This document shows, piece after piece, positions 23,981 through 37,385 of a stretch of DNA of 64,000 nucleotides (position 1 is its first letter; each line of letters opens with the position of its first letter). A model generated the notes under the pieces. The model searched no databases. It was not told the origin of the DNA and worked only from the letters and a program-made list of their open reading frames with translations. The translations under genes and the position numbers were made by a program. The DNA comes from Membranipora membranacea (Eukaryota; Bryozoa; Gymnolaemata; Cheilostomatida; Membraniporidae): positions 27,403,681 through 27,467,680 of the forward strand of contig OU612071.1 of NCBI GenBank assembly GCA_914767715.1, in the 5' to 3' direction.

Positions 23981-26900
23981 ATGGAGCTGAGGTTACCATT
24001 TTTAATTGTGAGTATATGTGGTCAGCAAGGTCTGGTTATGCTGTTCAAAGAGTGAATGAATAGTTGAAATAGCTATTATTGTTATAGTGTTGACAAGGTC
24101 TAACCATTCATATGAATTTGTGCATCAGTGGTAAATTACAAAGGGTGGCTATGAGATATACCATCAGCATTAAATATTGTGTCAGGATCGAAATAAACCT
24201 ATAGATCCGGCAGCTCATATGCTATGAATTGATTGACGTCCCAGAAATAACTTTAAAAAACTCAGGCAAGCTGCTTGACAAAAGTTTACAAGGGTCAGCA
24301 GTCTAATTCATCTGGTTGTTTCGTATTAAGAACATAATGAGGACATTACCAGGAGGAAATACGTCATACTTTAGTGAATCTTTTGTTTGTAAACTACTTA
24401 TTTTGTTGTGTTGACCAGTATTACCTTAAAGTTAGTTCTAGAATCAATTTTTCACTTCATCGGATGCTGTACAGAAACATTTGAGAACCAAGGCGCCAGA
24501 TTAGCTGTTTACTCTATTGATTTTATGATTGCATTTTTACTGCCATTAGTCTTTTGTAACAGGTCTTATTTTGTGTGACACTGAAGTCTGGTTTGGGTAT
24601 GGATCAGGAAACACAGACTCTAGTTGATCAGTGAGTTACTGTCTTAATGGTTTCCACAAGTAGATCTACTAGATCATTTTACCGGTTCAGCTGATTTACC
24701 ATTAAATGTATGCAAAGCAACTACGATGAAGAGTTCTAGGGCAAAACGGTCTAAGTTTGATAGAAATGCGATATGGGTTTTTTATGACCTGCTTTGTTCC
24801 TTGTGGTGCTTGCAGAATTTTTGTGCGGTATAATCTGTGAGCGTTGTCAGTTACTGCATTATCTTAACTTCAAAAGCTTTTCTCAAGCTTTCTTATTTGG
24901 GGAATGAAGGCGTTGATCGGTATATGTCCAAACAGAAGAATCGCTGCTTTTTTGGGTTTGATAAATTTCATTCATCTCGGTAAACGTAATTTGTCTTGAT
25001 GTTTTTTTTGACGTTCCCAATGTTGACCAGCAAAAAAGTCAACAGCGAATTAAAGTTTAGTTAAGACGTTTCATGATTCCTCTTCCATATTTAGTGTGTA
25101 AAATAAACTCAGTTCTTCTAAAATATTGCTCAAAACTTTATAAACATCAATATTCAAATCAATGTCCACTACTGCTAGCACTGAACACTATTACGGTACG
25201 GTTCAAATTTTAATATTCACAGACTGGAGAAATCTACAGCAAGATCCATGATCAGGGCCGCCGATGACTACGTCCGCCATCTTGAGTTGGATATGTATAG
25301 ACCAGGATTCATCATTTACACCCATATGCATTCACTGAAAACTAGTGATGGCACGACATCACTCACTATAGCAGGCAGTGCAAACAGGAAGGGGTACCAG
25401 GAGGGGCGTGTTACAGGGGCCCGATTCAACAATATCGACGGATTCACACAATCCTCAAAATGGCGTGTGGTTGTGGCCGATAACGGTAATCACTGTCTAC
25501 GACTGATTGACCGCGCTACTGGATTAACCTCAACGTTTAGTGGACAGTGTCGGACACGATGGAACTCGGGCAGTCGTACCGCTCAGTTATTCAGTCCTCA
25601 ATCTGTGATAAGAGACCAGAAGGACGAGAGTAAACTTCTCGTGTCTGACTACAATGGCTACAAGGTTAGAACTGTAGATATCATTGATGGAGCTCAAAAA
25701 ACTTTTGTGACCTCTGACCTTCTGAGGAAAATTAGTCACATGACACAGGCTGGGAATGGAGATGTCTTTGTGACGGTAGACAAAGCTATCTACTGCATCA
25801 GATACACAGACAGAGCAGTCAAACTTGTAACAATCTCCAGATCTGATCTACAACCCCGTGGCCTTATATTCATTGGTGATCAAACTATTCTCACAGCTGA
25901 CGTTAAACAGATTAAACTAGTAGACACAACCAGAGGCAAAATATCCACACTGGATCTCTGCTCTGGATGTCTAGATGGTCCTTACTCCCTACTGCTAACA
26001 AATACCTCATTGTACGTCGGACAATTCGATAGTGTGCAGCAGTTCACATGTGAGTACTAAGGCGAAGTAAAGACCTGGTTATATCCATTTGTTTTATAGA
26101 GAAAGTTAGTAGAGAATGTTTTCTGGTATCTTCTTCGCTGCTACAAAGTTGATTAAATTGAGTATATGACCAGGGGATTTGGGTCATTTATATTATCAGC
26201 ATACTCCTATTTGGCTAAAGCACCTACTCCATTCCAGTAGTGCTTTGCTTTTGTCTCTTACTCTCTAAACAGGACAGACTGAGAGACCCACTTATTTGAA
26301 TTTCTCCCAGAAATTTGTTTACATAATCATTGTATAACTTTGTAGATCGCACCCTCTTCAACTCACAAGCAACTATCTCATCAACCACTACCACACCTAA
26401 AAAGAAAATGCCCGTAACAACTACCTCAGCAACTGACAAACCAAAAACTACCGTACAAACAACGGCCACACCAACACCTACCACACAGAGAGCTACCATA
26501 CGAAACTTGACCAGCAGAGCACCTTGTCGAAACAGAAATGTCACTGCTTATGTGACATCTGATGACGGGAGCGCATTGGTCAGGATAACTCCTGACATAA
26601 CATTGGGATACACAGTGGGACGTCATGTGGTTTATCATGGCGGCTGTTCTATAATCATAACAGTCAAAAACATTAGTGAGTTAGCAACATATAATTGTGT
26701 AATTTCTTGGCAACTCAGTTCAAAGCAACACATTGAAATTGTACGGTACAGAAAGAATACGGAACAGAATTAATTGCAATAGACACTGAACTTTATATTT
26801 AAACCCAGAAATATTATAAGTGTAAGTCTAAGTCTGCATTGCGAGGAGGGTTCTCCCTCTAAAGTACAGATACAGGGACGCATAGTACTCAACCCGCAGC

Positions 26901-29179
26901 CTATACCCTTGCAAGCCGGAAATCCGGCTACTCTTTTTTATCGAATGGGAAAAGGGGGATCTCTATATTGCATGTGGAGTGTGCAAACATATAGTATCTT
27001 TAGTTCCGTTCCGCAAGGACCTGGCTTAGATGAATGGTGCGCCAGTACCAAATCAGAAATGACTGTCTGTGTCGGGAATTGAACCTGGAACTCACAGACC
27101 ACATGTCCGCACTGTAAACCATCAGACCATTCCTGACTGATTTAGAATATTTCAAATTGAATTTTTTGCAGATATTAAGCTGACCAGTACACCGACAACA
27201 CCCAACAAAGCACCTTGTCAGAATAGAAACATGACAGTATATGTGTCATATAGTGATGAGAGAGCATTGGTGGAGATAACTTCTGATGTGAAAACTGAAC
27301 TACCTATTGGGAGTCATGTGGTACACACTGGAGGCTGTACAGTGAATATTGATGTGCTAAATTATGGTATGTATCAACAAAGTAACTATTACAATTCATT
27401 AAAGTCTAGAGATGAAATCATGTTAATCTCAGGCAATTGCTTATGATAAAGTTGTGTCAGATTTGCAAGGTAAAAAATTTCAATGCTCTACTTAGCATGA
27501 ATTATCGGTGGTGGAAATAGTGCCTTTCATAAGGGAAGTTAACTCTCATTCACTGCATTATGATGTCACAGTCTCCCAGATGTGCAATACAAGAAACAAG
27601 CACATCCTGGGGCTGTGACATCATAATGCAAAAAACTAGAGTTTCCTCATCAAGATGAAGATGGACAACTTAATCATAAGTAACTGCATGACTATAAAAT
27701 GCATCGGTTTTTGGGTAGGCTTTACTATATTATTCTAAAATCTTGATATCAATCGCAGTTTCTAGGATCGAATCCCAAATAATTAATGATTAAATAATAG
27801 TTTTTAGTGAACATGCTAATGACAGTTCTAATTGAAAATAGTTCCACTTCATTTACCCTTCTAAAGGAGACAGTTCATCACTGTTCCTCAAAAACTACAT
27901 GTTTGTTATTGAAATGATTGAACTAAAGTTAAATTTAATACATTACCTTTCAGACTATTGGTTGGTGAGACGAGTAGATATGGTTGCTGAGTATGGTATA
28001 AAGTGTACATTACTCACTGATAACATCGCGCTATCTACTCTAACAAGTGTGGCTAATGGTAATATCAACCAGATAAGAGAAATATGTCAGCCAGGTCAGT
28101 ATGTAGTATGAGAAATAATATCTTATGTGTGGATATGAGTGTGACTGACAAGTTTTTCCCATCCTAAGTTTTAACAACTAGTATTTAGATGAAGACCAAC
28201 GATATAAATTTAATCTATGTTCCAGATTTTATTCGTGAAACAATCAGGGCTTTTATTAATATACATCATGTAAATGTGGTTTTCAGACTGCAGTACGCTA
28301 GCTGGTTCTAAGGCTCAGCTAACTTGTCAGAATGATACTCTGACGGTAACCTGGTCTACCGATGTCACATTTAACGGTACAGTTACTAAAATACCTCAAA
28401 ACTTAAAACAGAGATTGACAGACAGAATTGTTGAGAAGAGTAGATACCCCACCCTTAATCTGGTAGTCATTACCAGGAATCCCCCGTGAGTATCCTCAAT
28501 CTTATAACATGTGAGTTAGGAGTATGAGGTTGCTCAGTTGAAGGTTGTCCAGTCCACTGACAACTGGGACTTGTTGGGCCCCCAGGTGTGTTCTGACCTG
28601 CCTACAAACTGACCTTGCAATTTTTTTGCCAGACGTCTAGTCTTGTTTTGAATCCAGAGAAAGTTGTCCTCTCTTAACTACGGTTTTAGCAACAATGATA
28701 CTCGGACAACGCACTGCACTGCCTTCTTAAACTTTGGAAGAGGGGTATCCATTTACTGTACGGTGGATGTGCAAGCAGGCAAGCAAGCAAGCAAGCAAGC
28801 AGACCTGCAGCATTATAGATCCCATCCTGCAAGGACCTGGAACGTCAGTTCCATATCAGGAATGACTGCTTTTGTCAAGATATACTTATTTATGTGTGTC
28901 GTATATGCTTTCAATTTAAATATTTCATATGTTAGAATCACAACCAGTTCTTTTTATTTTAACTGCTTGAATTTGATGCTACGCTGCTTCAGTACAGAAA
29001 CACTGATTGTAAATGTGATCAATTATGATTTTGCAGAAGTTGATGGACTATTCTTTCTTCTTTCCACCAGGTTAGTTTACCCGACTAAGACAAAGACAGG
29101 AGCATATATCAAGCTGATGCTGACTTCTTCATGTGTTCAGAATAAAATATACGACACAAAAACAGATTCATGTCTATAA
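23981..29179 (+). CDS. Secreted NHL-repeat mosaic protein (NHL gene 2, 8 exons)
   Basis: Exons: 23981-24007, 24563-24630, 25223-26049, 26346-26675, 27172-27366, 27954-28094, 28287-28485 and 28993-29179. Introns are GT-AG with phases 0, 2, 1, 1, 1, 1, 2, and the total is 1974 nt (657 residues). Residues 1-21 form a signal peptide (MELRLPFLI joined to VLFCVTLKSGLG). Residues 55-315 are an NHL-type propeller, clearest at VVVADNGNHCLRLIDRATG near residue 120 and KLLVSDYNGYKVRTVD. A Thr-rich, probably O-glycosylated linker spans about 316-365. Two tandem modules follow, each APC(R/Q)NRN(V/M)T...GxHVV..GGC (about 366-418 and 431-482), then two further Cys-bearing segments and a beta-rich end. No membrane anchor is seen. 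The last acceptor (CTTCAG before 28993) is chosen because it keeps the frame open. The exact function is unknown. Confidence 0.78.
26820..27145 (-). mobile_element. tRNA-derived SINE (family S copy 1) in NHL gene 2 intron 4
   Basis: Read on the minus strand, 27140-27070 shows ATGGTCTGATGGTTTACAGT as the A-box region and GTTCCAGGTTCAATTCCCGA with the B box. The body runs to about 26825. A second copy without a clear tRNA head is at 28630-28875. Confidence 0.68.
27534..27646. repeat. 113-bp foldback in NHL gene 2 intron 5
   Basis: GCATTATGATGTCACAG and its exact complement CTGTGACATCATAATGC form the core arms. The outer ends GGAAGTTAACTCT and AGAGTTTCC are also related. MITE-like. Confidence 0.75.
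28630..28875 (-). mobile_element. SINE family S copy 2 with GCAA microsatellite
   Basis: It shares GTGGATGTGCAA, GCAAGGACCTGG and the TCAGGAATGACTG end with the SINE at 26820-27145, in the same orientation. An internal (GCAA)n run sits at about 28772-28800. It lies in the last intron of NHL gene 2. Confidence 0.55.
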
Positions 29180-32100
29180 CTATGGTCTATTATCTGGTCT
29201 GTATGATTTGTCCGGCTTTCTGCACACAAAGTTCTCTTCAATTTCATTCGGGAAGAATGGAGCAATCTCCGATTTTAAGACTGTCATCTTTAGAATAAAT
29301 TCTTCAACCATCATTAAGACCAAACAATACACCGTGATTATGATTGGCTGAAGGTTATACCATAGTTCGGCTTAAAAAAAATTCAGGGACATTGTTAGCA
29401 GTGTTCTCAGGCCGAAGGAGCTGGATATTTGCAGTTCTGTAGGTTTAATTGAGAATACACTGAACAAGATTAGTAGTTGACTTTTCCAACAGTATCTGTA
29501 ACCCAGCTTCATTCACCACATGGATCAACCTCAGTGTTCGTGGTATTTAGTAAATCAGTGATTGATCAGAATATCACAAACCATATGTAATCATGTATCA
29601 TGTTATCAGATATGTCATGACAACGAGTTCACAACCCGAGAAGGCAACTTTATTTTTCACCTATTGCAAGATGTCATGATTCTTTATTTTACATCTTGAG
29701 TGTTTATGTGTTAACCCCAATGTAACTCTACTGAAACTCTCATTATACCCTACATGCGGATTACAAATGCATTCATTGGTTTTGATATCATTTTCATCAA
29801 TTTCATGCAATATATCGCAATAAATGTTGATGAAGATGACAAAACGAGCTTTTATATTGACTTTGTCAGGCGTACCTGAGCGGCAAGCTTCAGTAACCGA
29901 GAAGTTTTATATTAATTTCTTAGGGACATCAATTTTATAAAGTTAAAACATGAGGATTGTTCTTTAGAGTTATCTCCTCACGCATGATTACCAGCTCCTT
30001 TCTAAATTTTGAACAGGGTTGCTGGACCGCATTTCTCATATTTGATTGGTCCACAAATTCAGAATCTATTATAGCTGACCATTGTAAACTTTTGGCAAGC
30101 GGATTGCCTGAGTTTTCACTCTGCGCATGTATGATTTGTTGAGGCATACGTTCATTTTTGCAGCATAGGGTTTGAATTAAATCACTTAAAAAGAGAACCT
30201 AAATTGGCAAAATAATGATAACCCATAATTTGGTGAGATTTTGGTCTACATGGTTAGTTAGTTAGTCAGTTATCTACTTCATTTTATCTTTAGACAAAAT
30301 AAAAACAACTACGCCTCTTTTTGTAGGCAAAATGTATGTACAATTATGTTTCAAACGATATAGCCTGAAGGATAGTTAGGTACTTTTTGGAATATATAGG
30401 GAAAGTTGAAAACTTTGTGTTAATTCGAACTTGATAAAACAATTTGGGTTTGAGGCTAAACACAAAAATTAAAAATCCCAAGTTTGATGTGATAATAAAA
30501 ATTAAATCAAATTAAATGCTTCTATGAGTTTTATGCTATGGGTAACATATTTAAAGGCAAGTTATGATGGCACACTTTGAACTGAACTGAATAGGAAAGA
30601 AAAACAAACAACGGGTCTACATATGGATATGAATTTATTAGTGTTGAGCAAGATATGACTCAAAATTGAAATTATTTTTACTATTATGTACAAAGGAGAT
30701 CCTATTATGTCAATAAATTACTTAACATATTATAGTAATTACTCTGGAATAACAAAAAAGATATGATGGAAACATTGGGTCACTGGCTTTGCAATCTGTT
30801 GACCTTGAACTCTTGGAGTTGCCTTTCTTGATGGAAGCCAGCATCACCTTCGCTGTGCTGCAGTGATAGACTATGTCACAAGACTATCCTGCAGGCAGAG
30901 TGCTGAGTTATTGAAGGTTGTTACTGGGACGTCAATCAATGCATAACGTAAAATCAGCCATATAGTTATAACTTCTAACCGCCTAACCGCCTAACGGTCA
31001 ATTATATCATACGACGCTCGGCCAGGAAGATAAATATCCATACTTGCTGATTCATACTTATAGCAAGGATGATATTAGGATGTATGATTGGTTTTACTAT
31101 TTGCTGGGAGATTGGGCACAAAAATCTGGTATGAATAGGTTAACCTCTATTATCTTTACCTGCTGTCAGTGTTTGATATTGATTCAATTTTGCGCAGTAA
31201 CAATGTTTTTAGGGTTGCTGTCGCATCTGCGTGCCAGATCATGTGACATGTCATAGCAATCGAGGACGATCGCAACCAGGTGGGTGCAGATGTCGCATAT
31301 ACAGCAGCAAACATTTACCCAGCCAGGAGACTTTACTATATCATAGGATACCAACGCAGAAACAGTAACAATATCCAATATCTAATTCGGCATATCAAAT
31401 ACAAAGGTGGTACATCTGTGTCTCATCAAGGAAGCCAAGCTATAATACAAATCCATGACGCTAGACCAAATGCCAACAAACATGGAATAAGCCTGGAAAG
31501 ATATCATAGCTATATAGCTCTCACTTCGATATACAAACACCTGACATAACATCTGACAAATCAAAAAAATTCCTAAACTAGCAGCTGACCTGAATGAATG
31601 ATGGTGATGTAGGAGAAGATGAAGGGAGTGAGAATTACTTAGCTGTCAAATTAACATTTATCCAGTACAGATGGGAAAAAAAAGGATCAAACTTGATCTA
31701 AATGATCTTTGTTCACGATAAAAATGTTTTCCCTCCTGCATCAAAATAGACTAGGTGACAGCTTACGTACCTGAAACTTTCGAAATATGCTCACTAAAAA
31801 CTCTGATGCTATTTATTTATATGTAAATAGAACTAGAGCAAATGACAAATGTTTGCTAAGTTATCTTCTTCTTGGATAAGGGGACATAACTTCAACTGCT
31901 TAGGTCAGATTATTGTAGAAACCTTGTAGCGGCATTATTCAAAGAGCAAGTCTGTTCTATTAATTGTCATTCACAGTTTGAGTGCCAAATTATGAATATA
32001 TATCAGACATACGACAACAATGGCTTCGATTAAGTAACCACACAATGTCATATTAGCTGATATGAAGTTTTTTATTCTGTGGGTTAGTTAGAGGAAGTAA

Positions 32101-33090
32101 AACTTATTTGTTTGGCAGCTTGAAAGATACCTTATAATTCAGTGAGCTTTTACAAAAAGTCATCAATCTATGAAATACTTACTGGGAAATTGGTCTCTGC
32201 GTAACTGAGTTCCTAAAAAGAGAAAATAAACCAGGGTATCAGATATTTGAACATAAACACATGATAGGTAGCAGTGATATAATGAGCAATCAGTATCAAA
32301 ATTAGTTCCAAAACCATGCCTGAGTCTAAATATGGGAGTTTTAAAATTGAAGATTGCTCTATTTTCTCTGAAGAAATTGAAGACAGCTTTGTGGGCAGGG
32401 AGCCCCCTAACTACTAACTAAACTTGTCATAATGCATCCTTAATGGATAATGTAATTCAAACGGATGGGCTTGAATAATTTCATCTACATAACATCATTC
32501 TGAGGTGAGTTGTAATGGTTATATTTTCTCTAGTAGGCCTACTCCAAAACCCTTACATTAGAAGTGGTTACTGTGTGTTATTATATTATAGTGCATATTC
32601 ATCATACAGCACATACATCTGTACTGAAATGTTAATAAAGTTCAGTATATAATTTATATGTACTGATATAAATGTTTTATTGGTTGAACATCACACCACA
32701 AATAAAAGAATTGCACAGTGTACAAAACACATTAAAAGCAGGAAACATTATATCTAGAACTGCGAGTTGAGATGCTTCGCGTTACGCGTCTCAATACGTA
32801 GTCAGAGTCTGAGGATAGTTGGGGTAAGGATTTTGGTATCACAACACCACTGCTCGGGGCTCAGTGAAATGATTAATAATATAATGTTGATTGAAAGTCA
32901 TCTTTGCCATTTAGACATTATAGTAGGAATGAGGCAGTAGCTAAATGCATTTGTACAACGGAGGGAGGGTCTTTTTCTGAGAGCGCTTCTACAAACCCTC
33001 TGTCACCACTGCTCCAACTTGGCAGCACTAATATGATGCGGCTTAACACACCTAAGACTAAATCACTCAATCTCCCTGCATAAAGAGTTA
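29180..33090. other. 3.9 kb without a recognised gene
   Basis: AT-rich. The longest frame (31280-31549, 89 codons) has no recognisable domain or splice context. Short tandem GTTAGTTAGTCAGTTA occurs at about 30255. Nothing else is supported. Confidence 0.45.
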
Positions 33091-33093
33091 ACA

Positions 33094-33670
33094 ATGACCA
33101 GTTATTTGACAATAAACAGCTCCAAAATAGATAATGTCCAACACAGTAAACTGCGAGGAGTCACAGGTGATTCTCATCTGACTTTCTCAGAGCATATCAT
33201 CGAAAGACAGAAGTCAGCCAACAGAAACATCTATGGCCTGCTTATTCTCAAACAGTCTGGCCTAGACAAACAGTCTCTGATACTCATATAAAAATATCAC
33301 AAATAATTCCAACCATAAGCCATGCAGCTCCAGTCTGGTACCCATTTATAACTGATCAGCAAAAATCCTATCTGGAGAAATATCAAAAGCTTGCACTCCG
33401 AATAATATATCATGACCTTGGACATTACAGTGACAACATAGAAGCTGCACAGATTACATCATTGTGCACCACACTCGATGATCAGTGCTCAACTGATGTC
33501 TAGATTGGGACTAAACATTGATCACCCACTCAGAGAATGTATGACCACCAAACCATCTGGCAGGCCAAAACGTGCAGTCAGCAGCGCACAGTCTGACCTT
33601 TATTATTCAAAGACCAGAACTGTAAAACGGAGTGACTTTATTTTAACTAACCCCAAAATATAGTGATAAA
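33094..33670 (+). mobile_element. LINE fragment, reverse transcriptase C-terminus
   Basis: The frame reads SKLRGVTGDSHLTFSEHI, then KSANRNIYGLLILKQSGLDK. After a frame change it continues as PTISHAAPVWYPFITDQQKS and YLEKYQKLALRIIYHD. This is the LLGVTLD...YA.PVW...LE..QK.ALRII pattern of CR1-like LINE ORF2 C-termini. Stops and frameshifts are present, and the 3' tail is A/T-rich with no clean repeat. Confidence 0.7.
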
Positions 33671-36380
33671 GCCAGCTTTAACATTTTTGTGTACTTTTTA
33701 GTTTTGTATCACGTTTTAAAACCTACTAAAGGGAGACTTTTTAAATTTTTAATAATCGATATATTTTAAAAACGCTATTTTAAAATTTACCCCTTATAAT
33801 TGAAAGCATTTTCGGATGAAAAGCTACCAATTGAACAAACAAACTAACAACACATAGGTTATCACTGGATGTCTAACTAGGCAAACAAAAGCTTGGTAAA
33901 TGGCACACAAGCTCAACATCAGCTGGGGGTAGCTACAATTACCGAAGATTTGGTGAGACTTAGCTGTTAGCTCATATTTTTGAGTGTGGTTAAATCTTTG
34001 ACCATCGAGAACATCGGCCTTGTAGAGAGCTTGATTGATAATTCAACAGGTTTAATATTGAAGCAAACTGTGATTGTGGCATCGAGTGGAATGTCAGCTG
34101 CAATCAATATCATAAGAATCCAAGGGTATTTGATAATTGTTGTGTCTTAACGTGATATATCGCCTTTTCAGTTTCTCAGGAACTACTTGTCCCATCTCGA
34201 AAATGCTTTCAGTGACAGGTTGCTAATAGTCTGACTTATTTTTAAAATCCCAAATTTTTCAAACCGCATGCTTATAACTTGATTAATTGTACATCAACTA
34301 AAATACATTGAAAATATATAGGCAGCAATGGGCAAAATGATATAGTAAATTATGCTATGCAAAAGCGTGATGACAATCTGTGCAGTATTACGTGCAAAGC
34401 ACATTGTGTACAACAATGGATCACCTTTTTTGGGTGATTGTTTAGCATCGAGAGAGAAATGTTTATGCTCATAACTTCTCTACTATTGAATTTATCACCA
34501 AACGCCAAGATCAAAACCGTGGAAATACTCTCTAGTGTAATGAATGTAAGCTGGTGTGTATGACATGTTGTTAAACCTATTTTAAGTTTTTTGGCTGGAA
34601 AGAAGTGCATGTTTTGGACCAAATAAATAAAGCCGGTTTAGCCACAAAAATCCAAATATCTCAAGATATAAAGCCATAATCAATAATCGCTTCGATCAAA
34701 ATCTAGACAATCTCCTGCTGTTCATCATGCTGACAAAAAATTTGACTGACATATTTCTGAATTTCTGATTTTTGGCTGGAAAAGGTTGTCCAAAATTAGT
34801 AAACATTTGGGTTATTATTTGCTACAGTTGTGACAACCAGGATTTGTAATCTGTTAAGATTATTGATGGAAGTGACAATGCAAGACCAAAATGGTATAAT
34901 AGACTGGAAATTTTAGTTTCTGCATCATTAGGGTCACATGTAATGATGGGTCAGAAATGGCCCTTTTACTATTGCAAAAATCAAGTTCAAGTCTCGAAGA
35001 CAGTAGGCCTAAAAATATGAAGTTTCACTTAAATGTCACTCCTCCAGTTAGCGCCATGCCTCCTCTATATGGTGAAAGCAAAAACTAATCGAATACCTCA
35101 ATAGCAAGGCACAGAGGGCTCAATTTAAAAAGGGCACTTTTTGCCCCAAAATGAACTTTCAGGGGTCACTGCGACTCAACATCAAATATTTGGGAGGTTT
35201 CAACTGTGAAAATAACTATAAGATATGATCCCCAATGCAATATTAAAAAGTTTTAAAAAGTGATATATCATATAGCGATATATCATAATCAAAAAGCGAT
35301 CAAAATATATCATATATCAAAAGCGATATATCATAATTATGATGATGATGTTTGCCTGTGACAACAAAAATTACAATAAATCCAAACTAGCCTCATCCAA
35401 TGGGCTATCTGCTGACTTCCTTGTGGCCTTCTGCTCTGAATATAATTAGCAGAGCTGGGTAATAAAGGTCATTTAATATGTTCAGTGCTGAGCACACATT
35501 TCATCTACATATGTCTGCACTTTTCCTCATTCTGTGGTTTCATGCTTATTATCAAAAAATCAGCTGTGTGTTATTATTAGGCAAATTTCTGTTGTTAACT
35601 AATTTTCACAATCAAGGAAATGCAATGATGCCAAAAGCTGATGAATCGTGCATGATTTATTATATATATCACTGGGATTGCAGTAGGTTGTTTTGCTTAG
35701 CAGTGGATCGTTTTTGACAGGAATCACTGCTCACAGTTCTTCAAGAAGGATATGATGCCAGGTTTTCGATAACAGGGCACAATGGAATGAAATTTTAAAA
35801 CTTTTGGGCCGGTACCGTTGCAACTGTATGCTAGGATCTGCCCAACATTCTGGTAACTTGTGCTAGAAAACACATATACCTTAGGTACCAAAATTTTAGG
35901 CCTGTGTCAACTTTCCAACCTTAGTAAACTATATGAGCAGGCTATTGACATCGGACTCAAAAGTAGCGTATAAAAACAAACTGTTATTTCAACTATGCAG
36001 TACATGCCAAAGTTGGTCAGCTACTTGATCACTCAACAGCTGACCTACATTTCCCTGAGCTCATGTACAGTTAGCTTTTAAAGAGGATGAGCAGTTCAGG
36101 CGCAGCATTCATTATAGAAACTTGTAAGTACACCCACAGGGGTTTACTTGTGTGGGGAGTAATATTATGGACCAAATAAATGCTATGCGACTTACTTTTA
36201 CCGATATGCTATGCTCAAATTTACATACAAAAACTTCTGACATCACGGTAACTACTCAGTGGGAATTTCTACTGAGCAGTACTTAGTAGCATTATAGCAT
36301 GATTTACAATTCACTACCAAATTAAAAATGAGCCATGCGTTGCATAACTGTGTCACAAAACTGTACTCTCGCTGATTTGA
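33671..36380. other. Non-coding; ATATATC-rich tandem patch
   Basis: No gene recognised. At 35265-35340 there are several imperfect copies of a GCGATATATCATA-type unit. A short ATG frame ending at a GTAAGT donor (36087-36123) may be an upstream exon of the next feature, but its phase does not match. Confidence 0.4.
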
Positions 36381-36410
36381 TGTGCTATTTTGGTGTCATT
36401 TTCATAATAG

Positions 36411-37002
36411 TCAGCGGCTGAAAGAAATTCAATTTGTAAATTCATTGAGCATTGAGCAACAATCGGAAGCTGCTGTGCAGTATGACGATAATGAATCGGA
36501 CGACGATTCATGGGCAGGTGACGCCCCAGAGGATTCAGTGGGAGGAGCTGAGATCGACTGTAAGTTGGTTGAGCGAGCTCAACTTCTTCACCACAAGCTA
36601 GCGCACAACGACTGATGTAGTTGTGATGGATGTTGGCCTGTATTACACGCTAGCTCCCATTACGATGTCGCATGTTGCCAGGAGATTGAGCAAGTCAGGG
36701 AAACGTGCCAGGAACACAAGGAGTTTGGTCATGAAAAGCCACACACCTGCATCACTCATCATGCTTCCTTCCACACCTTGGGTTTCTATGAAAAGTACTT
36801 CGTGCGAATGGAGAACAGGTACCATGTGGAAGGCGTTGATTTCCGAAGGATTCCAAGGAATGAGAGGTTTTGCTATGCTGCCTATCGTTCCTACACAGAG
36901 TGGATACATGGACGCCTGGGTAGATGGATTCGCATGGAGATCCCACAGTGTGTGACAGCATCAATCCGCGGACGGTTCCTGAGCACACAGCTGAATGAAT
37001 GA
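36411..37002 (+). pseudogene. P2X7-receptor C-terminal (ballast-type) domain protein with in-frame stop
   Basis: One frame runs from about 36411 to the stop at 37000-37002, broken only by a TGA at 36613-36615. The N-terminal part is acidic (DDNESDDDSWAGDAPEDS). After the TGA comes CSCDGC, then CCQEIEQ and GHEKPHTCITHHASFHTLGF. It ends with ERFCYAAYRSYTEWIHGRLG and RMEIPQCVTASIRGRF. The Cys pattern, the YRxxxxW segment and IPxCVxxxIRxxF are the signature of the zinc-binding C-terminal domain of P2X7 receptors. That domain is widespread on its own in invertebrates, often in repeated genes. The family usually has W-C-x-C at the start; here TGA stands exactly where TGG would be. No channel part (two membrane helices) is present nearby. 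Either a pseudogene or a sequence error at one base. Confidence 0.72.
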
Positions 37003-37310
37003 GTAACTGAAAAATGTTCCCTCCAAATGATCGTGACTTTCCCTTTACTGTATTCCTACACCTTTATTTTTATTTAAACAAAAATTTAACTGATAAATAC
37101 CCATCAGAATTATCAGATAAGATTGAAGAATGTGTAGCTATAATGATTTGCAAAAATAATTACTATTTATGAGAAAATTTGCTAAATGGTAATCAGTCAT
37201 TATTGATTGATAGGGTATTGTTTATGAGAGTCCTACATATGTCATCATATTCTGGCTTATAAATGTAAACAAATTGTTGTGATGTATTTGGCATCAAAAT
37301 TGAGCGGATG

Positions 37311-37385
37311 TACATAATCAGAAATGAGTGATCTATCAACCTGGATAGGGACGGGAGAAAGTGAATCTGACCAGGACCCCCTGTA
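37311..37385. repeat. Repeat shared with 11392-11470
   Basis: About 75 bases align without large gaps to 11392-11470, with common blocks GATCTATCAACCT and GAGAAAGTGAATCTGA. It is presumably part of the LINE family whose C-terminus lies at 11110-11460. Confidence 0.65.

Noticed and set aside
27060-27140. Possible minus-strand tRNA gene
   Set aside because: Same reason: boxes without a complete cloverleaf and with a related headless copy nearby at 28630-28875.
31280-31549. 89-codon frame
   Set aside because: Coding-like at first sight, but upstream is closed, no splice sites fit and I recognise no family.
34350-34622. 90-codon minus-strand frame
   Set aside because: No domain, biased composition typical of AT-rich non-coding DNA.
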